From the NCBI GenBank assembly GCA_002428525.1, contig DIWU01000003.1, positions 32,495-96,494 on the forward strand: a stretch of 64,000 bases of DNA, written 5' to 3'. This DNA is from a bacterium UBP14_UBA6098. Its GTDB lineage: Bacteria > UBP14 > UBA6098. The notes beneath the pieces are model-generated. The model worked only from the letters and a program-made list of their open reading frames with translations, was not told the origin of the DNA and made no database searches. The position numbers and the translations under genes are program-made. This document shows, piece by piece, positions 1 to 7,277 of the stretch (position 1 is its first letter; every line of letters begins with the position of its first letter).

Positions 1-1491
1 CCGTTGACCCTTTCCCGGCCTATTCGCGAATGCTCTTACGACTCAGGGCATTTCCGCGTTTGGTTCGACACGACCGGCGTCCATGCTATCCCCCTTCGCG
101 ACAGTCTCCCCGCCGACGGCGTGCCCGATTGGGCGCAATGGGCTACTGAATACCTTGAACGCGCCCGCGCCCTATTGGTAGATACTCTCGGCTACCGCCA
201 TCCGATCGCGGATTCGAGCACCTTTTCCGGCAGAACCGATGTCGGCGGCGATGACCGCACCGATATCTACTTCACCGATATGGAGTTCTACGGAATGACC
301 TATCTCGATACGATGCTCGCCGGCGGTGTCGGGCCAGCATTCTTGACTATCGAGAACGATTATGAGGAAGCGAGTTTTCCAAATTACATCGGTCGCGAGG
401 AACAAGCACTTGCTGTCACCTGCGCGCACGAGTTTTTCCATGCCATTCATTATGCCTATGGCAGTAACAGTTCTTGGACATGGTGGATGGAGGCGACTGC
501 AGTTTGGGCGGAGGAGCGGGTGTTTCCACATGTTAATGATTATTTAGCTTATCTTACTGCTTTTCAGGCCTCTCCTGAGGCCGGTTTAAATAACAATACG
601 CCTTCCGGCAGGTTTTACGGCTCCTGTCTTTTTCCTATGTTCCTATCGGCAAACTACGGCGATTCGGCTATTTTCGAGATTTGGTCGAACATTCCGTCGA
701 ACAATGTATATCCTGCTATTTCATTATGGGCAAATGATTTAGGTATTAATCTAAAATCTCTTTACGGCAATTTCGCATTATGGAATCTTCTGGTTGATGA
801 TAATTACCGAGAATATGGTTACATCGATGCGCCTCTAATGCCTAAACCAAAGCTCACTCATCGCGATTCACTGCCGGATAATCTCACCGCCGCGGGCGGT
901 GCAGTCTATATTTCTCTACCAAAATATATTGATGGCGGCCTTTGGGCGGAATACTCGCCCGCAGATTCTATCTCGGCATTATTACATAGTATTTCATATA
1001 CAGGTAATGATTTTTCAGATACTACTCTTAATATTTTTAATCGCCCCGACACAATCCCCGGAACATGGCGTTTCGATGGGGTTTACACTGTATTGGCCAA
1101 TCTCGGAACTACACCGTCATCTTCGGCGAGGCTCGGGCAAATCCTTACAGGCCCTGCACCATCTGCTCGAGTCCCAATCCCCGACGATGTCCTCGATCGA
1201 ACGCCTTATCCAAACCCATTCATTTACAGCGAAGCGGAAACGCTTTACATACCCTACACTTCTTCCGGTGAGTTCCCGATCCGCTTTTCCGTTTGGAATG
1301 TCGCAGGAGAGCTTATTTACGAGCGAGTCGATATGACTACATTTGGTTATCATCTAACAAAACGAGGAGCTCTCCCGTGGGTGCCGCAAAATTATACCGG
1401 CAAATCGCTTGCGAGTGGAGTTTATGTTTACATTTTGAGTATAGAAAATAATTCCTTTACAGGACGATTCGCAATTATCAATGATAATTAA
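1..1491 (+). CDS. Secreted metalloprotease (MXAN_6640-like) with T9SS-type C-terminal domain, 5' partial
   Basis: The frame is open to the left edge, so the N-terminus and any signal peptide lie outside the window; numbering here starts at the TTG at position 4. A zinc-binding HEFFH motif lies at residues 142-146, and the following WWMEATAVWAEE segment (about 160-171) offers the downstream glutamate ligand expected of this class of metalloprotease. The last ~95 residues begin with PYPNPF and end in SGVYVYIL, the layout of a FlgD-like/T9SS sorting domain. The known family link is to the MXAN_6640 group of putative metalloproteases, recognised by pattern only. I infer an exported, surface-attached or released protease. 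It is followed by a 98-nt AT-rich gap and an M42 peptidase on the same strand. Confidence 0.75.
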   Translation, partial: PLTLSRPIRECSYDSGHFRVWFDTTGVHAIPLRDSLPADGVPDWAQWATEYLERARALLVDTLGYRHPIADSSTFSGRTDVGGDDRTDIYFTDMEFYGMTYLDTMLAGGVGPAFLTIENDYEEASFPNYIGREEQALAVTCAHEFFHAIHYAYGSNSSWTWWMEATAVWAEERVFPHVNDYLAYLTAFQASPEAGLNNNTPSGRFYGSCLFPMFLSANYGDSAIFEIWSNIPSNNVYPAISLWANDLGINLKSLYGNFALWNLLVDDNYREYGYIDAPLMPKPKLTHRDSLPDNLTAAGGAVYISLPKYIDGGLWAEYSPADSISALLHSISYTGNDFSDTTLNIFNRPDTIPGTWRFDGVYTVLANLGTTPSSSARLGQILTGPAPSARVPIPDDVLDRTPYPNPFIYSEAETLYIPYTSSGEFPIRFSVWNVAGELIYERVDMTTFGYHLTKRGALPWVPQNYTGKSLASGVYVYILSIENNSFTGRFAIINDN

Positions 1492-1492
1492 T

Positions 1493-1531
1493 TGTTATCT
1501 TTTTGTAACAAGTGTTATCTTTTTATAACAC
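1493..1531. promoter_or_regulatory. Two tandem 18-bp dyads, possible operator
   Basis: TGTTATCTTTTTGTAACA (1493-1510) and TGTTATCTTTTTATAACA (1513-1530) differ at one base and are set 20 bp apart, about two helical turns. Each has TGTTA/TAACA arms; the second extends to a 7-bp stem (1512-1518 with 1525-1531). No T-run follows, so a plain intrinsic terminator is less likely. They lie just after the upstream stop codon and 59 nt before the M42 start, so they could bind a regulator of that gene. Confidence 0.4.
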
Positions 1532-1589
1532 ATAACATAACGCAATTTGAATTATATCTAATAAACTACACTTAAAGAATGGAGTTATT

Positions 1590-2633
1590 ATGAATTGGCC
1601 GCTACTCATCGAGCTTTGCGATACACCCGGAGCGCCCGGGCATGAAGAAAGTATCGCGAAAATCGCTCACAGAGAGTTTTCAAAGTTCACGGATGATGTC
1701 ACAATAGATTCTGTTGGAAATGTTATAGCGCACATCCACGGCGATGGCCTTAAAGTCGCTCTCGATGCGCATTCTGACGAAGTTGCCTTCATCGTCTCAC
1801 ATGTTGACAAAGAGGGTTTCATACGAGTTATTCCCTTGGGCGGAATCGACCCAAGAGTTTTCACTGCACAACGAGTAGTCGTTCACGGCAAAACCTTACT
1901 ACGCGGCGTTGTTGGCTCCATTCCGCCTCATCTAACCAAGGGCAAAGAGGCAGAACGCGACCGTTCGGTGCCGATCGAAGATTCCTTCATCGACACGGGA
2001 CTTCCGGCCGCAAAAGTCCATGAATTGGTCAAAATCGGCGACATCGTGACATTCGACAGCCCGACCACCGATATCGGCGAAGCCTTTATAGGCAAGGCTT
2101 TCGACGATCGCGCCGGTCTTTTCGCGATGATCGAGGCGGTTCGCTCCGCAAAAAGGATAGCCTGCGACCTATTCCTCGTCGCGGCGGTGCAGGAGGAGCG
2201 CGGCCTTAGAGGCGCAGAGTGCGCGGCCTTTTCCGTCGCGCCTGATGTCGCGATCGCAATCGAAGGAACCTTCGCCAACGATGTTCCCGGAACACCTACA
2301 TACCAAAGGCTTGCCTGCCACGACCGCGGTCCGGAGCTTCGTATCGTCGATGGTCGCGTCATCGCAGATCGCGGCCTCGTCGCATTCTTGGACGAGTTAG
2401 CCGCCGAACGCGAGATCCCTCACCAGCTCATCGTGAAATCGGCCGGAACGACTAACGCCACAGCGATTCAGACCTCCCGCGGAGGGGTTCGCGTCGCGGC
2501 TGTCTCGATGCCGGTTCGATATATCCACAGCCCTACGGGCATAATAAAGAAAGGCGACATCGAGCAGTCTGTTAAGCTCATCGCCGCCTTCCTCGAAAAC
2601 GCGGATAGGTTGCCGCCGAAGTCTATTTCCTGA
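1590..2633 (+). CDS. M42-family metallopeptidase (glutamyl aminopeptidase / FrvX type)
   Basis: A full-length 347-residue M42 (PepA/FrvX/TET) enzyme, expected to be a cytoplasmic di-zinc aminopeptidase that trims peptides. The metal and catalytic positions are readable: H61 and D63 (DAHSDE), D172 in KAFDDRAG, the catalytic pair E202-E203 (QEERGLRGAE), E225 in AIEGTFANDVPG, and H313 in YIHSPTG. The ATG is preceded by GGAG at a normal distance, which supports this start. There is no signal peptide. Its last 11 bases overlap the end of the convergent SagB-like gene. Together with the secreted proteases elsewhere in the window it would suit a peptide-using lifestyle, which is inference. The family assignment is secure; the exact peptide specificity is not. 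Confidence 0.9.
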   Translation: MNWPLLIELCDTPGAPGHEESIAKIAHREFSKFTDDVTIDSVGNVIAHIHGDGLKVALDAHSDEVAFIVSHVDKEGFIRVIPLGGIDPRVFTAQRVVVHGKTLLRGVVGSIPPHLTKGKEAERDRSVPIEDSFIDTGLPAAKVHELVKIGDIVTFDSPTTDIGEAFIGKAFDDRAGLFAMIEAVRSAKRIACDLFLVAAVQEERGLRGAECAAFSVAPDVAIAIEGTFANDVPGTPTYQRLACHDRGPELRIVDGRVIADRGLVAFLDELAAEREIPHQLIVKSAGTTNATAIQTSRGGVRVAAVSMPVRYIHSPTGIIKKGDIEQSVKLIAAFLENADRLPPKSIS

Positions 2634-3264
2634 GGCCGATCGGCATGAAATAGCGCGGCACCCCCGGAACCGCAAATAGCTCGGAAACCGCGTCATCATT
2701 GAATGCGCCGATTGCGACTGTGGATAGGCCGAGTCCTTCGGCGGTCAGATAGATATTCTGGCCGATATGGCCGATCTCCATGTCAACATAGCGCTCAGCG
2801 CGGTCGCCGTAGCGTCCGGAGGTTCTATTCACCACCGCGAAAAGGCAAATCACACAGGCCGCGGTTCGTAGCGAGCCCTGTCCGAGGGCGGCCCCGGCGA
2901 GGGCCTCCGCAAAATACCCCTCGCGAAGCAGTGAGAGCGAATGGCCGGCTTCGTTGTATTTGTAGATGCCGGGCGCAAGGCCCTCGACGCGTTCGACCAA
3001 GAGATAAGTGTCTATCGGATAGGTAGCCCCTGCACTCGGGGCCGCCCGATGCCCCGAGGCGGCATCGGTGATCCCCGCCGACGACCAAAGCAGTTCTGCG
3101 GCTTGATCCAAAGAGATAGCTCCCTCGGCGAAAACTCGCCTGCTTCGGCGGTTTTCAATCGCGCTGTGGAGGTCGATATCGTTGCCGGGCGGAGGCGGAA
3201 GCTTTACTATTTGGCTCATCGCTGATAACCCCATGAATGCTAATATGTAAATCGCTAACTTCAC
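2623..3264 (-). CDS. SagB/ThcOx-type nitroreductase-family protein, predicted exported
   Basis: 213 residues. After a short hydrophobic N-terminus (KLAIYILAFMGLSAMS) comes a nitroreductase fold of the SagB/ThcOx type: an RRSRR segment near 38-42, SAGATYPI around 77-84, and the EIGHIGQNIYLTAEGLGLSTVAIGAF region typical of FMN-binding members. Known relatives are FMN-dependent oxidoreductases, including azoline-forming dehydrogenases of peptide natural products, but no precursor peptide or cyclodehydratase is nearby, so a toxin-maturation role is not supported. The start is a GTG four nt after the cyclophilin stop, implying translational coupling; an internal ATG at residue 11 would remove most of the hydrophobic stretch. 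An exported flavoprotein of this family is unusual. Confidence 0.8.
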   Translation of the reverse strand: MKLAIYILAFMGLSAMSQIVKLPPPPGNDIDLHSAIENRRSRRVFAEGAISLDQAAELLWSSAGITDAASGHRAAPSAGATYPIDTYLLVERVEGLAPGIYKYNEAGHSLSLLREGYFAEALAGAALGQGSLRTAACVICLFAVVNRTSGRYGDRAERYVDMEIGHIGQNIYLTAEGLGLSTVAIGAFNDDAVSELFAVPGVPRYFMPIGLRK

Positions 3265-3268
3265 CGCT

Positions 3269-3877
3269 CTATTTCTTGACTATTTCAGCCTTTTGAATAT
3301 AGACTTTATTTGCAGGTTTACCCATACGAGGATCGGCCATCTGGACTTCGGCTATCTTATCAACGACCTCGATGCCCTCCTTGACAGCACCGAAGACAGT
3401 GTAGCCGCCGTCGAGATGCGGTGCGGCCTGATGGCAGATGAAGAACTGGCTTCCGCTCGAGGCCTTCTCCGGGTTGACCTGATCACCCAAACGGGCTGTG
3501 GCCAAGGCTCCGCGGACATGCTTGAGATCGGTGATCTCCGCGGGGATTGTGTAGCCCGGGCCGCCGGTGCCGTCACCGGTAGGGTCTCCGCCCTGAATCA
3601 TGAAGCCCTTGATGATCCGGTGGAAGGTCAATGAATCGTAGAACCCCTCCTGCGTGAGTTTGAGGAAATTCTCGACGGTCTTTGGGGCTTTGTCCGGGCG
3701 AAGTTCGACGAGGATGTCGCCAAAATCAGTCTTTAAGCGGACTAAAGGCCTTTCGGTTGCTTCTTGATTCGGTTGCGTCATTTGTTGATCTCCTTTCATC
3801 GCTGACATCTCGGCCTCTTTACATCCGGTCATAAAAACCGCTACGCAAAAAACCGCGAGCAGAATGGCTTTCTTCAT
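3269..3877 (-). CDS. Cyclophilin-type peptidyl-prolyl isomerase, predicted lipoprotein
   Basis: 202 residues. The N-terminus is a lipoprotein signal (MKKAILLAVFCVAVFMTGC) with the acylated Cys at 19, then a low-complexity linker to about residue 44, then a complete cyclophilin domain. Active-site positions are present: R87, F92 and Q95 in FHRIIKGFMIQGGD, SGSQFFI at 141-147, and LDGGYTVFG near 155-163. Such enzymes catalyse cis-trans isomerisation of prolyl bonds; here it would act in the periplasm as a membrane-tethered folding helper. The ATG follows GGAGG at a good distance. It is the fourth gene of the minus-strand group led by the giant Ig-repeat lipoprotein, a plausible client, though that is inference. 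Confidence 0.92.
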   Translation of the reverse strand: MKKAILLAVFCVAVFMTGCKEAEMSAMKGDQQMTQPNQEATERPLVRLKTDFGDILVELRPDKAPKTVENFLKLTQEGFYDSLTFHRIIKGFMIQGGDPTGDGTGGPGYTIPAEITDLKHVRGALATARLGDQVNPEKASSGSQFFICHQAAPHLDGGYTVFGAVKEGIEVVDKIAEVQMADPRMGKPANKVYIQKAEIVKK

Positions 3878-3891
3878 TTCGTTCCTCCGTT

Positions 3892-6555
3892 CTATTTTTG
3901 GTTTGTCGAATTTGTTGGGGTGATGTTGTATTTTTTTAATTTACTTCGCGCCATTGCGACGAGAGAATCGTTTTCCGAGACCTGAATCAGCCATTCCCAA
4001 ACACGCTTAGCATCGGAGAGAGAGCTTCGCGATTCGAGTGAAATCGCGAGGTCGTAGAGCAGGCTCTGATCCACGGTGGCGGGGCATTTGGAGGTCGAGA
4101 CAACAGGGTTCGGGACTAACCTCTCAACCGCGAGATCGACCCATCCGAGGCGGAGGGCGTGTTTGCCCATCTGCACTCCAAGCTCGCACTTGAGGCTATC
4201 CTGAGGCAGTGTATCGAAAACCGCCCTCGCGAGGTCGAAGCCGTGCTCGAAATCGGCCATGGAATACATGACGCGCACAAGGCCGATAAGCGCTTGAAGC
4301 CTGAATTGAGTAAGGGCGCGCTCGTTTTCGTAAATATTCTTAAAAAGTATCTCCGCTTCGGGGAACTTGCCGAGACGCTCATAGCTGGCCGCGAGTTTCA
4401 GTTCGGCGAGGGCGATCTGCTCTTCGTTTTTGGCAAACTCGAGAACTCGGTTGTAGGTGGCGGTGGCCGATTCGAACTCACCTATAGAGTGGAGATAATC
4501 GCCGAGCGCAATAACTCCGCGTGCCGCGGTCGCCGAGGTGTCGAACTCGCCTAAAAGTTGCCCGAAGATCTCGCCCGCGGCGGTCGTGTCGCCCATGCCA
4601 AGATAGCAGAGGCCCATGCGATAGCTGGCCTCGATCCAAAGCGAGTCGGGGATATTTCGGTGGCGCAGGCGGTCGAAGGCGATAGCGCCCTTTTCGTAGT
4701 CGCCGACATTGCAAAGATAACTTCCGATATCGAGGAGAATCTCGCCTATCAATGGCGAATCGGGGTATTTTTGAAGGAATTTCTCGGAGACCTCGAGCGG
4801 ATTTGAGTAAATTCCGGCTTGGAATCGCGCCCTTTCGCCGAGGATTCTGACCCGGTCGGCCTTTTCGCGGGAGATCGAATAGATATCGACTTGATCCGAG
4901 AGCGGTATCAGCTTTGTGAAGTCGCGGCGGCTGAAGAGGATATCGGCATACTGCGAGACTATCTCCTCCGCGAAGGGGCTTCTGCGGAATTTCGCCATGA
5001 ACTCCTGCGAGGTGACGATTATTCGGTCGGTATCGCCGGTGGCCTTGTAGGCCTTTATCAGGTCGAAGAGGATATCATCGACGAGGTCGTCGTGTGCGAG
5101 GGGCAAGAAATCGTTAAGTTCGGCGATCGCCCGCTTCGGCCTGCCCTCGAGCAGGAAGGTTCTCGCATAGGCGTGTCTGGCGGACTGGGAGAAATCGTCT
5201 TCGAAGCCGGAGAAGACCGAGGATAGGTGGATTCTCGAGTCGTCGTAGTTTCGGAGCTTCAGGTATGACCATCCGAGGCCCCAGCTGGCCTCTCTGAAAC
5301 GGTTGTTGCAACAGCTTTGAGTGATCTTGTAAAAATCTACCGCCTCCGAATACTGCTTGCGGTTGTATGCGCATTCGCCGGCGAAGAGGAAACATTCGCC
5401 GGTGAGGGTTTTATCCTCGGCGGTCTCCGCGGCTTGCAGGAATCTTTCTTGGGCTGTGACAAACTCGCCGTCCTCCATGAAGAGGTAGGCGATTCTCATA
5501 AGGACATCGGCGTAGAGGTCCGGGGAAAGGGCCTCGAGCAAGGCGCTGTCGCGGGCGGCGTCTGTGGCGCGCGTCTCGATTTCGCTGATAATCGAGAGAT
5601 AGGGCAATCGGCCGATATACGGCGATTCGGGGAAGGAGTATTCGAGCTTCTGAAAGCGCCGGACCGCAACGATATGGCGCCCCTCCATAAAATCGACGGC
5701 TCCGAGCATGAATTGCGCCTCGTCCGACCACCAATGGGCGGATTTTCTTTGGGAGAGGTCGTAGAACTCGAGGGCTTCGGTGAGGTAGTTTCGGCAGGAG
5801 GCCCAGTCCTCGCGGGCGAAGGCTATCGACGCGAGGCGATATTTGATCTCGCCGCTCAGGAGGCTACGTGGAAATTTTTCGAGCAGTTCCTCGAAGGCCG
5901 CGGTAGCGAACTCCGTCTGCCCGAGTCGGCTGTAGGACAGGCCGAGAAAGTAGCCGGATATCAGTCTGAGTATATTCTGGCTGGAACCGTCTCGAGAGAT
6001 GGGTATGAAGACCGTGATCGCGGAGTCGTATTCGCCGCCGGAGAAAAGCCATGCGCCGAGCCAGAACCTGCCCCACGGCGGACTTCGGGTGCTGAACACC
6101 TCGCGGACGACGGATTTATCGCCGGCCTCTTGGGCCATCTCGCCGATCCAGAAAGCGGCCCAGTCGGCGAGGGGCGAGCCGTTGGGAATCGAGGCGATCT
6201 CCTGATAGTTACGGAGCGCGCGGTCGTTCCATCCGGCGCTTTGGAAGCTATAGGCCCGAAGGAGAATATCGCGGGTGTCGGTGCTTGCGAGTGTCCTGCG
6301 CGGGACGAAGAAATGCACAGCCTGCGGTTCTTTATCGAGAAGGCCCCTTGCCCAATAGCCTGAGAAGGGGCTTTGATCCGGTCGAGAGGAAATAATCGAC
6401 GTGGCGAAAACGAGGCACAGCAGGAAGGGCCTAAGGCCTTTCGATAGCTTGATCCTCCTCGATCTCGTTTCTATTCGGGCTATATACTTGTGAGAGTCCG
6501 ACGCCAATCGATGTCTCGCTTTTTCCCCAATAACTTGTCTCCAACGATAGAACAT
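3892..6555 (-). CDS. Long TPR-repeat protein, exported
   Basis: Roughly 840-890 residues of tetratricopeptide repeats, visible as many 34-residue helices with G-x-Y/F and A-x-x-x-Y/F spacing (for example GDYEKGAIAFDRL, GEYDSAITVF, GKFPEAEILFKNIYE). A hydrophobic stretch (LRPFLLCLVFATSIISS) precedes the repeats and looks like a signal peptide, so a periplasmic or outer-membrane scaffold role is likely. The start is unresolved. The ATG taken here (6553-6555) overlaps the upstream barrel gene by 125 bp and leaves an overlong basic leader; a TTG at 6583-6585 is also in frame. A strong GAGGAGG at 6454-6460 sits immediately before the signal-like stretch but has no NTG codon behind it. The product could organise envelope assembly with its operon partners; no enzymatic motif is seen. 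Confidence 0.8.
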   Translation of the reverse strand: MFYRWRQVIGEKARHRLASDSHKYIARIETRSRRIKLSKGLRPFLLCLVFATSIISSRPDQSPFSGYWARGLLDKEPQAVHFFVPRRTLASTDTRDILLRAYSFQSAGWNDRALRNYQEIASIPNGSPLADWAAFWIGEMAQEAGDKSVVREVFSTRSPPWGRFWLGAWLFSGGEYDSAITVFIPISRDGSSQNILRLISGYFLGLSYSRLGQTEFATAAFEELLEKFPRSLLSGEIKYRLASIAFAREDWASCRNYLTEALEFYDLSQRKSAHWWSDEAQFMLGAVDFMEGRHIVAVRRFQKLEYSFPESPYIGRLPYLSIISEIETRATDAARDSALLEALSPDLYADVLMRIAYLFMEDGEFVTAQERFLQAAETAEDKTLTGECFLFAGECAYNRKQYSEAVDFYKITQSCCNNRFREASWGLGWSYLKLRNYDDSRIHLSSVFSGFEDDFSQSARHAYARTFLLEGRPKRAIAELNDFLPLAHDDLVDDILFDLIKAYKATGDTDRIIVTSQEFMAKFRRSPFAEEIVSQYADILFSRRDFTKLIPLSDQVDIYSISREKADRVRILGERARFQAGIYSNPLEVSEKFLQKYPDSPLIGEILLDIGSYLCNVGDYEKGAIAFDRLRHRNIPDSLWIEASYRMGLCYLGMGDTTAAGEIFGQLLGEFDTSATAARGVIALGDYLHSIGEFESATATYNRVLEFAKNEEQIALAELKLAASYERLGKFPEAEILFKNIYENERALTQFRLQALIGLVRVMYSMADFEHGFDLARAVFDTLPQDSLKCELGVQMGKHALRLGWVDLAVERLVPNPVVSTSKCPATVDQSLLYDLAISLESRSSLSDAKRVWEWLIQVSENDSLVAMARSKLKKYNITPTNSTNQK

Positions 6556-7255
6556 AACCTTTGCCGAGGTCGATGTCAAGCCCAACTAACGGTTTTGGAT
6601 ACTGTTGGGGGTCGTTGTAGAGGCCGGTGAGTTTGGCGTATGGCTCGCTCGAGTTCTGCGAGTATGCTTTGCGATATCTTCTGCCGGTGAGGTAGGTCCA
6701 TTTGACGCCGAGGTAGGGAATCGTTCTGCCGAACTGCCAACTGCCGTAAAGCCCGATATCGACATGCTGAAATCGGTAGGAGTCAACATAGTGAAGAACG
6801 CCTCCGCCGAAGAACACCTCGTCGTTGCTGACTGTAGTGAGCCAGTTCGTGACGGCGTAAAGCCGGACCGGCTGTTTCGAGATTCTGCGGCAGTTGAAGG
6901 CCGGATACCATACGGCGAAATGGGTTTTCATCCCGAGGCCGAAGGCGAGCTCTTGGCTTCCGTTGAAGTTGGAGTAGGCCCTCGAGACAGCGGGGAAATT
7001 GAGGTCGGCCATGCCGAGAAGGCCATAGGCCTCAGTCCAACGGAAGATCCCGAGCGAGGGCTTGACGATCAACCTTTGGGAGTTGAGGTTGTAATTTGGG
7101 CCGACCTCGTAGCGAATAAGCCATTTTTCGTAGTCGAACTCCATGGATAGCGAGAACTTTTCGTAGGGCGTCTCCTTCGTCGGGTTTCCGATGAGAAGGG
7201 CCATCGTCGGGCCGGCGAGGGCGAGCATTAGGTTTAGAAGTAGTATCCGCTTCAT
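6431..7255 (-). CDS. Predicted outer-membrane beta-barrel protein
   Basis: 274 residues, starting at the ATG at 7255 because GGAGGA lies at the right distance and a signal peptide follows at once (MKRILLLNLMLALAGPTMA). The mature part is rich in alternating polar/aromatic strands with Gly- and Tyr-containing turns (for example GLYGSWQFGRTIPYLGVKW, VFFGGGVLHYVDSY), typical of a small outer-membrane barrel. I recognise no specific family. It starts 22 nt after the giant Ig-repeat lipoprotein gene, so the two are very likely co-transcribed and may work together, for instance in display or export of the chain. That link is inferred from position only. A role as an unrelated porin remains possible. 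Confidence 0.65.
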   Translation of the reverse strand: MKRILLLNLMLALAGPTMALLIGNPTKETPYEKFSLSMEFDYEKWLIRYEVGPNYNLNSQRLIVKPSLGIFRWTEAYGLLGMADLNFPAVSRAYSNFNGSQELAFGLGMKTHFAVWYPAFNCRRISKQPVRLYAVTNWLTTVSNDEVFFGGGVLHYVDSYRFQHVDIGLYGSWQFGRTIPYLGVKWTYLTGRRYRKAYSQNSSEPYAKLTGLYNDPQQYPKPLVGLDIDLGKGYVLSLETSYWGKSETSIGVGLSQVYSPNRNEIEEDQAIERP

Positions 7256-7277
7256 TGTTTTCCTCCGGCCTTTCGCA

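Noticed and set aside
2623..3264. Azole-modified peptide (streptolysin S-like) cluster
   Set aside because: Only a SagB-like protein is present; no SagC/SagD partner, precursor peptide or transporter nearby.
5317..6363. A 348-codon plus-strand frame opposite the TPR gene
   Set aside because: Antisense shadow; no recognisable domain and no start signal, while the minus strand shows clear TPR repeats.
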